Assembly: GCA_018340805.1 (NCBI GenBank)
Contig: JACMZG010001863.1
Location: 56,607,080 to 56,671,079 of the forward strand
Origin: Microvelia longipes
Taxonomy: Eukaryota; Arthropoda; Insecta; Hemiptera; Veliidae
DNA length: 64,000 nucleotides
Reading direction: 5' to 3'
Position numbers and translations under genes: made by a program. The notes under the pieces were generated by a model. The model did no database searches. It saw nothing but the letters and a program-made list of their open reading frames with translations, and was not told where the DNA came from. Below, in pieces: positions 56,385 to 64,000 of the stretch. Within the stretch, counting starts at the first letter, position 1; each line of letters opens with the position of its first letter.

Positions 56385-56620
56385 CTTAGGCTATAGTCTT
56401 TGTATAGTCAAGCTGAAGTCTTTATATTCAGGTTCCTGCTGAACTTATAGTCAGTCAGTCTCCAGTCTTTATATAATCAGGTAGTAGTCTTTATGATCAG
56501 GTTCCTACTGTACTTTATGGTCAGGTCGCAGTACTTATAGTCCGTCAGTCTCCAGTCTTTACATAGTCAAGTTAGAGCTCATATGGTTGGGCTACCTTAA
56601 TTAAAGTCAGTCTACAGTCT
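56385..56620. repeat. Degenerate repeats with GTCAGTCTCCAGTCTTTATA
   Basis: Repeated units built of CTTATAGTCAGTCAGTCTCC, AGTCTTTATATAATCAGGT and TAGTCTTTATGATCAGGTTC, about 60 bp, diverged. Confidence 0.7.
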
Positions 56621-56624
56621 TAAT

Positions 56625-57255
56625 TCAGAGTAACTCTCCAGTACTGTTGCTAAAATCAAGACAGTGAGCAGTGTTTGTTTAATACAATTTGACTCATAAT
56701 AGACAAATTTATAATTTATTATACATTGGTTTTAAATTTATTATAAATTATACAAATTTATTATAATTGACTCAAAATTTGACAAGTAATCCCCAAAATT
56801 CATATCAGTGACAATTTCAAGTCAAGCATCCCAAGTTACAAGAAATCCAATTGCATGTTTTTTTCAAAGAAAAGTCCAAACACATTAATCCGCATTCTTC
56901 GCACATACACACAAAATCTTTCATAATATTTTTTGGTTCTGTAAGTGCTGAAACGTAGACATATGGTGACAAAACGAGCAACATTTATCACTGTCACAAT
57001 GCTTTCTCCTGCTACAGTAAAAGGTAGGAAAGCAAGCATGGCATCTTAGTTAACTTTGCCATAATTCCTTCCTTACCAGCCTCAACTACTTTTAATTTAT
57101 TCTCTGTCATGACGACAAATAAGTCCTATTCTTCCGCTAGCTTACATTTGAATACGATCTAACTAACATCAAATATACTTAAATACATTTTTCTAACATT
57201 TCTATTATACTTACATTATATTTTATACGGTCTTATGTAAGTCTCTTATATTCCC
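56625..57255. other. AT-rich spacer, nothing recognised
   Basis: Short TATAATTTATTATA repeats at 56700-56775. The minus frame at 56836-57039 has no recognisable domain. Confidence 0.4.
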
Positions 57256-57259
57256 TTGT

Positions 57260-57620
57260 AGCGATATTAAAAATAAATTTAAGTATTTTCTTTACAATTA
57301 TATATTCTTTTTTACTACCGTTGTATATTTTTTTAATAATTATATATTCGTTTTATTAATAATTTTACATTTGTTCTCATTAAATTATATATACGTTTTC
57401 ATGACAATTATATATTCGTTTTTATTACAATTGTTTATTTTCTTAATAATTATGTATCCGTTTTCTTCATAATTTTACATTTGATCTCATTAAAATGATA
57501 CACACGTTTTCATTACAATTATATATTGGTATACTTTAAACTTGTAAATATATTATTACCATTATATATTTGCTTACTTTGAACTTGTGAAATCGTTTTC
57601 ATTACAATTATATATTTGTC
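57260..57620. repeat. About 30-bp AT-rich tandem repeat
   Basis: About ten degenerate units around CAATTATATATTCGTTTT and TAATAATTTTACATTTG, with a suggestion of a 120-bp higher-order period. Confidence 0.7.
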
Positions 57621-57907
57621 TATAAAATTCATTACGGAACCCCTGTTTTAAAATGAAAATTAATTTGTTTCCTCGTGAAATTTTGAATTGTTCCAGAACA
57701 TTTAATAATTTCCAATAATATAATTTCAATATATAAAATCACAGTTGACACCGTAGAAACCTTTCTCTATGAAAGAAACCCTCTATATTCAAGGTTAGCA
57801 ACAAACCTCCCTTGTTGTAAATGCTAAACTAAACAGGCCATAATGGTCAAATGATTGAAAATTGAAAAAGTCAACTAAGCAATTTCAAAATAAATAAACA
57901 GTACAAT

Positions 57908-58550
57908 AGTTATTTACGCCATAAGACTGAGAAGTGTGTCTTTATGTCACGGCAATTAGATTTACCGACGAGCGAAGCGAGTCGGGAAAAATTGACAAGA
58001 CATAAAGACACACTTCTCAGCCGGATGGCATACACTATTTTTTTTGAGGTAGCACTCATTAAATAAAGCACTCATTAAAAAAAAATCAAAAAATAGCACT
58101 CATTAAACTGCGCTATATACTTAATTGAAAAAAAACAAACATCCAATTATTATTAACTCCATATTATCGCCGTCATTAAATTCATCCATAGCTTCACACT
58201 TTTACTCAAAAATGTAAAAGCTTTACAAATAAACACACAAAAATTGTCAATTAGAACACCTTTTAAAAACGAAAAAAAAAATTAGTCTACGAACAAAAAC
58301 AGAAACAAAATGAACGTTTTTAAAGAAAACTCATGAAGGTTTAACACAGATTGTTTTTTGAACACGCTACATTACAGTAATGGCGGCAATATATGAATTA
58401 CTTTTACGTCCTAGGAGGTTTTTTTTACATTCATTATTGTCCTCGGAGGTGAAAAGTACTAAATAACCTCCTATAACAATAATGATTGGCTTCTCATCCT
58501 AAAAACGGTCCAATAAAGTGCTCAATTACGTACTACCTAAAAAAAATTAA
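57908..58550 (-). mobile_element. Related recombinase-type element, copy 3
   Basis: Left end AATAGTTATTTACGCC. The outer stem ACTGAGAAGTGTGTCTTTAT pairs with ATAAAGACACACTTCTCAG and encloses one hairpin (CGACGAGCGAAGCGAGTCGG), closing at GGCATACACTA. Inner inverted repeats are TTTTTTTTGAGGTAG (58037) and CTACCTAAAAAAAA (near 58530). A minus-strand ATG near 58189 gives MDEFNDGDNMELIII, an acidic start like the other copies but too short to prove homology. Confidence 0.55.
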
Positions 58551-58639
58551 TTTCTATAATAGAAACTTCATAACACACAACAATGAGCGAAGAGCAGAAG
58601 ATTGATTTCTACACGATGATGTAAGCAAAAGGATTTGTA

Positions 58640-58905
58640 AGTCTCCAAATGTATTGAGAAAGGGTATGTCTTCTCTAATCTATTTCAAGCCTCCTAATAT
58701 ATTGAAATAGGGTGCCCAATCTAGCAAAATAGATTTATATTTTAAGCCTCAGATTTTACTGATATAGGGGGTACCTCAGCAGGCAAAATAGATCTATATT
58801 TCAAGCCTCTCAATTTATTGAGATAGGGTATGCCCCATCTAGCAAAATACATCTATATTTCAAGGTTCCCAAGGTATTGAGATAGACCTCTTAAGTTATA
58901 TATCT
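58640..58905. repeat. About 72-bp tandem repeat derived from the CATAGAGATAT MITE
   Basis: Four units of TATTGAGATAGGGTATGCCC plus ATCTAGCAAAATAGATCTAT and ATTTCAAGCCTC, resembling the left part of that MITE (GGCATAGCCTATATTAATAC, ATTGAGAGGC). Confidence 0.7.
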
Positions 58906-59117
58906 CAATATTCTACCGAATAAAGAGATTTTATAAGGATAATTGACACGTACAAAAATATTAAATATTTACTAAAGTGTTCGCTCTTAAATCTCAAGGT
59001 AAATAAATGTTATTTAAACAATTAACAAACAGACGATAACAGTCTGTGAAAATATTCAAAATCTCAAACGAGAGTGTACATCCTAAACATTACAATTTTA
59101 ATTATAACATCTTCGAA

Positions 59118-59407
59118 CTCATAGAGATATATTACTAGAGAAGTCTTAACCTATATTAATACGTTGGGAGGCTTGGGACCATAGAAATGTATTACTTAGA
59201 ACTCATAGAGATATATTACTAGAGAAGGCATATCCTATATTTATACATTGGGAGGCTTTGTATTGTCGAGCAAAACATAAGCAATACATTGCTTGCGTTA
59301 TGTATACTAAACCTTTTGTTAAAAAAGTTTATGTTTTTTTGTACTGTAAATTTGATTATATTAATAATGGAAGATGATAGGGCATCTCTAGTAATAATAT
59401 TTCTATG
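59118..59407. mobile_element. Rearranged CATAGAGATAT-family MITE
   Basis: Left terminus CATAGAGATATATTACTAGA appears twice (about 59119 and 59200, a direct duplication of about 85 bp). The right terminus GGGCATCTCTAGTAATAATA TTTCTATGA ends near 59407. Confidence 0.65.
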
Positions 59408-59409
59408 AT

Positions 59410-61236
59410 CCAACTCATGAACGTTACTTCTTTCACTTTCTACCTTATAGAAGTCACTCCTAGATTGTATATGTATACATGATCTTTTAATTCACTTTCT
59501 TCAACACACCGTCAAGTTTACGAACTAACTTGTGTGCTTGCCAGCAGGGAATCAACACACGGCCAAATAAGGCCCGCGTCACAACAAGAATGTGGCCCAA
59601 AGGTGCCAATTTTTAGTCTCGTGGCTTAAAGAATCTCCACGTTTTTTGCTACCAAAGTGCTTCATTCCCGCTTCTATCATAAGGAATAGGCAAGCAACAT
59701 ACAAGAGACGCAAGCTTCGCTCGCTACATTGCTTACATTACAAAAGAGGTAAAAGCATAAGCATGCGACTCTGATGATCTTTATAAATATCTAAGAAAAT
59801 ATTTATACTTAGATAAAGATGATACTTAAATAAAGATATTTCTTATAAAAATAAATAAGGTCGTGAAATTAATTAATTTAATAGAAATATATTTATCACT
59901 GCTAATTTTAAATTATTAATATATCCAATTAATTACAAATTAATAAATTGAGTAATAATTCTAAAAAATTACTAGAAATCCTGTCAACCTGCCAAGATAT
60001 CTATTTGGCAAATTTGTCATTCTCGTTTTCTAGAATACAAGTCAATATTGGGTCATATAATGCTAAATATTTGTTAAATCTTACATGGGAAATACAACTT
60101 CCCACTGATAATTAAACTAAACATGTCAAATACTAAGAAACGATTAATAAGATATAAATAATGGTCAAATATTGGCAGATTTCTGTATCCATAGATCTCA
60201 AATTTTTCTTTCTCTTGTATAAAACCTCCGATATATCTCTTTTATACATCAAACGAATTTGTCCGAAGACCAAAATCGACAAAGGCAGAATTGAATGAAA
60301 TTTTGCACAGAAATAGAACTCCTTGATAACTTGAAAGCAATTGTTATGAAAAGTTTTTGACGTCATTAACCTACTTTATGACGTCATCAATCTTATAAAC
60401 ACCGGTGAAGTGGGGATCCGATGTTTATCGAGTTTCATTTGTTTTAGGGGATGACGAATGTATTAAGAGAGGTTTCAGCTTAATCGGAATAACCGTTCGG
60501 TCGAAAAATGAAAAATGATCTTCTTAAACTTGTCATGCATGATTTAATCGAGTTACATATTTCGTTGTTGAGGGGGCTAAAAGGTCACGTTATCAAAAAA
60601 ATTCCAACCACGGCGAGCTGCAATAAGTCCCATTTAAAGTAAAGGAATGCTTCAGAATAATGCTTGATGAAGGATCTAAAAAACCAATAGCAAGAGTGTT
60701 TTAATACTTCATTCTAGAACATTGCTTTAAGTTTGAGCGAGACTCGTATGATACGACAAAGGACTAAGTCTCAAGTGAACTTAACTTATGTCCTTGATTC
60801 TGGAGTACAGCTTGTAAAAAGTAAGCATACACTTGTTTCAATGTATATCAAACTGATACAAGGAACGCCGTTCGAAACCGGACAAGAAAATATCTTTGGA
60901 GTCAGATAAGAGGGACAGGTAGAAACGTTGTCAAACTTATACAGAAGAAAGTGCGACAACCTCGGGGTGTAACAGTCAGTAAACCATATAATAACAACAA
61001 TAAGACATTATACAGTTCTATTCATAGAACTAGTGCCGATGACAAGTTTTTTCAGCCGTATTCTTCAAAAACTATGTTAGGTGCAAAACAAAAAATAAAG
61101 CAAGAATGAATATGGAGTTTCACCTTTAAACGGGAGAAATAAAAGAATTGCAGCCTCGTTTTCATGATGTAAATAATATGAGTATAAACTCCCTGTTGTT
61201 ACAGTCTGACCAAATTAATTTCAATATTGAATCTTC
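59410..61236. other. Spacer, nothing recognised
   Basis: Minus frame 60133-60366 and plus frame 59592-59774 lack recognisable domains. Phrases such as GAATGAAATTTTGCACAG resemble common intronic repeats. No gene called. Confidence 0.4.
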
Positions 61237-61800
61237 ATTAGGTCGGATGAAAACCTGTCCTTCCCCTCGCAGCAACACATGCTAAAACACTCTTGGATAG
61301 CTGGCTAATGAACACACTAAAACTTAACTGGCATGCCTTTGCTGGTTGCAGACAAGCAAAAATGTTCATTACTGGGCCAATTGTAAAAAATACAAATTTC
61401 CTAATTAACCTCAGCAAGCCTTGCCTTAGGAACCTAGTTAGTGTTCTGACCGGTCACTGCAGATTAAATAAACATCTTAATACTTTAGGAATAATCTCAG
61501 AGGCTAACTGCCCCATGTGTGAGCATTCTGAGGAGACAGCCTTTCACCTGCTTGCAGAGTGTGAGGCCTATACTTCTCTTCGTACCCGCATATTTGGCGT
61601 AGGCCTCTTGTATGAAGAGGAGCTTTCTTCTCTTAGTTGGAGAGATATCCTACAATATATCAACCTTTCCAAGAGATTCTTGGTAGAGGTGGTGTAGACT
61701 AAGGAATCGGGGCTGGCAAGAAGGGCCCAACAACGTGGCCTATTTGCCTGGCTTTGCCTCCCCACCCTATTACTACTACTACTACTATATTAGGTCGGAT
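61237..61800 (+). mobile_element. 5'-truncated LINE insertion with 12-bp target duplication
   Basis: ATTAGGTCGGAT occurs at 61237-61248 and again at 61789-61800. Between them lies about 540 bp ending in a (TAC)n tail (61770-61787). The insertion begins inside the ORF, the usual product of incomplete target-primed reverse transcription. Confidence 0.9.
61251..61697 (+). pseudogene. LINE ORF2 C-terminal fragment (RNase H tail and CCHC knuckle)
   Basis: Open from the truncation point to a TAG at 61695-61697. Contains THAKTLLDSWLMN, GCRQAKMFITGP, LVSVLTGHCRLNKHLNTLGI and the knuckle CPMCEHSEETAFHLLAEC (C-X2-C-X8-H-X4-C). This is the end of an RNase H domain and the terminal zinc-binding region of Jockey/R1/I-type LINEs. 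No internal stop, so the insertion is fairly young. It is promoterless and incomplete, hence dead. Confidence 0.85.
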
Positions 61801-62140
61801 TTTATTAAGATTTAAGTTTATTAGAGCATATTTGTATAGGCACTGATCATGGCTTCATTTTAAGTTGACAGTGAGTAGTCATTAAATTATTTTCTGGACG
61901 TCAGTTATTGCGATTTCTTTAGGAAATTTATTGATCACGGTTAATGACATAACGGAGAAAAAATGATTTTCCAGGTAGCATAACTAAACCCAGATTGGTT
62001 ATTTTACCAAGTTTAAACTCTCTAGAAAAAACACACTGGTAGGCTTTGATTGATAGATACCAGTAGTTATGCCAACCAGGCGTTTTACTTTGTCTAAATG
62101 AAGTTGCTTGTTTTTAAACTTAAAATTTATAAAGCGCTTT
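61801..62140. other. AT-rich spacer, nothing recognised
   Basis: Probably includes the 3' untranslated part of the minus-strand LINE at 62.1-62.9 kb. Confidence 0.4.
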
Positions 62141-62144
62141 TATA

Positions 62145-62866
62145 CAGAATAATGTGCTAAGAAAATTAAAATTTTTTTCAAAGTGGTTTTAAGAGATTCA
62201 AGGTCCATAGTTATAAAATTCAACGGAAGAGCATTATAGAGTTTGATGTCGACTATGAAGGGTTTTTTTTAAGTTTTCTCCATTCTTCTAAAAAGAGTAG
62301 CAAAATTCTTTGCATTTCTAGTAGTGTAATAATAAATGTCAGAGTTTCAATAAAATGTAATATAAAATGAAATGTTCAGTAACAGTTAAAAATTTTCGTT
62401 CTTTACAAATAGGTTTGATTTAAGCTTAAGATTATTTAAGATCTTAAGCTAAAGATCTACATCCGTGGCCGTGATCGTAAAGGCACTCGATTTCGACCCC
62501 GGAGGTCCGGGGTTCGCAGCCCGGGCTGTGCTCTAAGATTTTATGAATAGTATTTGTATTAAAATGATTTCGCTAACTTTAATTAATTCTTAGAGTGTAG
62601 TAGATGTAACCCACCTGAGGTGGTTCCCGCAGGGTGAATACCCTGATGGGCCGAAAGGCCCTAGGCGGGCATTTATTTATTTATTATTTAAGCGAATAAT
62701 TCTTAGTAATTATTCGGAGAGCACGATTTTGTAAAATAAGAACTTGACCCAGATGGGCTGAGGTGCCCCAAGCTTCGATGCAGTAAGTTAGTTTTGAGTA
62801 TATACAGCCATGATAAAGCTGAATTCTAGCTACAACGATGCAGACACACACAAAAATACAGACACT
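62145..62866 (-). pseudogene. LINE reverse transcriptase C-terminal remnant, interrupted by a SINE
   Basis: On the minus strand 62866-62693 reads IQLYHGCIYSKLTYCIEAWG, then LGQVLILQNRALRIITK, the thumb/C-terminal signature of CR1/Jockey-type RTs (Y-hydrophobic-I-E-x-W-G, LQ-x-x-A-x-R-I-I). After the SINE the protein resumes with SDIYYYTTRNAKNFATLFRR and KKPFIVDIKLYNALPLNF, ending near 62145. A stop (EKT*KK) lies at an A/T run. The family differs from the LINE at 61.2 kb. Confidence 0.8.
62431..62692 (+). mobile_element. tRNA-derived SINE inserted in the LINE, with 10-bp target duplication
   Basis: ATTATTTAAG at 62431-62440 and 62683-62692 bounds a 242-bp element. Box A region GTGGCCGTGATCGTAAAGG, box B GGGGTTCGCAGCCC, body, AGGTGGTTCCCGCAGGGTGA, GGGCCGAAAGGCCC hairpin, (ATTT)n tail. 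Best preserved copy in the window. Confidence 0.92.
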
Positions 62867-62879
62867 AGACACTGTCATC

Positions 62880-63878
62880 TCTATGTACTTCTACATTTAT
62901 AACTTGAAGCAACGCATCCTACTTTATACAAACGAAACTTGCTGACAAAGCGATTTCTATCAGTAAATATTCTCAAGACCAGGTAGCTGGCAAGAGAAAC
63001 CAGATATTCATAGATCCAATATGAATCCAGTTATATCCCAGCATCTAACTGAGTCCCGCATACCTCCGTCTACTTTAGATTCAGTCAGTTTCACTGACAG
63101 TAACCTATTCCCATCCAGGCAGAACTTTAAAGACAACTGTATATCTTGAAACAAGGACATCTCAAAAGTTGTTTGGAGCTGAGCAGAACATAAACGGGCT
63201 CTATCGTAAAGGATTGAAGTCACTCCACCATTAAGTTTGTTTATAAACGAAATAAGCGTTGTACTAACAAGAGATCATCATTACAGCCTGCCACACAAAC
63301 AAATAACAAAACAAAACTGAACGATAGAAAATAAATAAAATAATTATGAGACTTACATAGATTGCATTGCAATACCATAGAATACGTTTCATACATAAAT
63401 TACATTACAATACATAACGTCACATTTAAAGACACTTAAAGCGCTGATAGGGAAACAAAGAGACAAAATCAGTTGGTTCAAAAAATCAATACAAAACAAA
63501 TCTATAACAAGAATATAAAATGTAATAATAAGAGCGAAGTAAGAAGGTCAAGGGTGGTCCCCTCAAAATAAAAACCCATGGACCTAAATATTCCATGAAC
63601 AGTCTGCAAAAAGTAAAATAGATAAAAGAAAGTATAAGAAGGAAATTTAAAGAGAAAAATCCTCTCCGTGTTGATAATATGTCACTATATGTTACGCTTA
63701 GAGCATGTTGTGTAGCCAACTCCAACATAACACTTTCTAACATAATTATGTCCTTATAAGAAGAAAACATGGCTCCCCACAGATTTATAACTAAAAGACA
63801 ATCTCATTAGATAGTTTTAGCGAATTCTTATTAGAAAATATAGCTTATGAATTTGTTTAGACGACAGAAGTAGTGGAT
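62880..63878. other. Spacer, nothing recognised
   Basis: Minus frames 63008-63223 and 63486-63770 are open but show no domain I know. TTTTAGCGAATTCTTATTAG near 63817 is another copy of the dispersed ATTCGCTAAAA motif. Confidence 0.4.
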
Positions 63879-63879
63879 A

Positions 63880-63888
63880 ATTATATAT

Positions 63889-63955
<67 letters not shown>
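63880..63955. repeat. (TA)n microsatellite
   Basis: Interrupted TA alternation near the window end. Confidence 0.95.
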
Positions 63956-63956
<1 letters not shown>

Positions 63957-64000
63957 AGAAGTGGATGTATGTAAACAAATATATGTAGCTCGGAAACTTC

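Noticed and set aside
62441..62520. A genuine tRNA gene
   Set aside because: Box A and box B resemble a tRNA promoter, but no acceptor stem closes around them and the sequence continues into the SINE body and (ATTT)n tail.

Overview
The window is a piece of an AT-rich animal genome, most likely an invertebrate. It has GT-AG spliced exons, tRNA- and 5S-derived retroposed sequence, non-LTR retrotransposon fragments, a complete Ty1/copia element, many inverted-repeat elements and dense (TA)n/(CA)n microsatellites. Nothing suggests a bacterium, organelle or virus. I cannot name the species. Almost all of the sequence is repeat-derived.

Layout. 0.3-1.0 kb: decayed LINE C-terminus (minus strand). 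1.05-2.4 kb: 44-bp satellite. 3.5-9.3 kb: SINE, (TA)n tracts, palindromes, two related inverted-repeat elements, 26-bp and 32-bp minisatellites. 10.5-14.1 kb: a 317-bp tandem repeat in which every complete unit carries a hammerhead ribozyme core, headed by an inverted unit. 14.66-16.18 kb: a tyrosine-recombinase-type transposon remnant with a cluster of covarying hairpins at one end, flanked by a direct repeat of about 110 bp; related copies lie at 53.7 and 57.9 kb. 18-31 kb: fold-back elements, SINEs, minisatellites and a second ribozyme-repeat locus at 22.9 kb. 31.8-32.6 kb: a (TA)n field with four amplified SINE 3' ends. 32.78-39.19 kb: three phase-compatible coding exons of a host gene on the minus strand. 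41.5-45.5 kb: 51-bp and 32-bp minisatellites and a 5S rRNA-derived fragment. 46.6-51.4 kb: an intact copia element with identical LTRs. 53-64 kb: transposon copies, a mirrored pair of MITEs, a 5'-truncated LINE with target-site duplications, and another LINE interrupted by a SINE.

How the parts relate. Only two units look protein-coding today: the copia polyprotein (gag-protease-integrase-RT-RNase H in one frame) and the spliced minus-strand host gene, whose introns hold most of the 31-39 kb repeats. The two most interesting systems are not ordinary genes. One is the ribozyme repeat, which looks like an animal retrozyme; its stem I is a loopless palindrome that seems to require dimer formation. 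The other is the recombinase transposon family, whose left end folds into an outer stem enclosing four small hairpins, with base pairing kept between copies although the sequence differs.

Limits: all calls are by eye. Boundaries of repeats are usually good to within about 10-20 bp, and (TA)n lengths may be affected by assembly.
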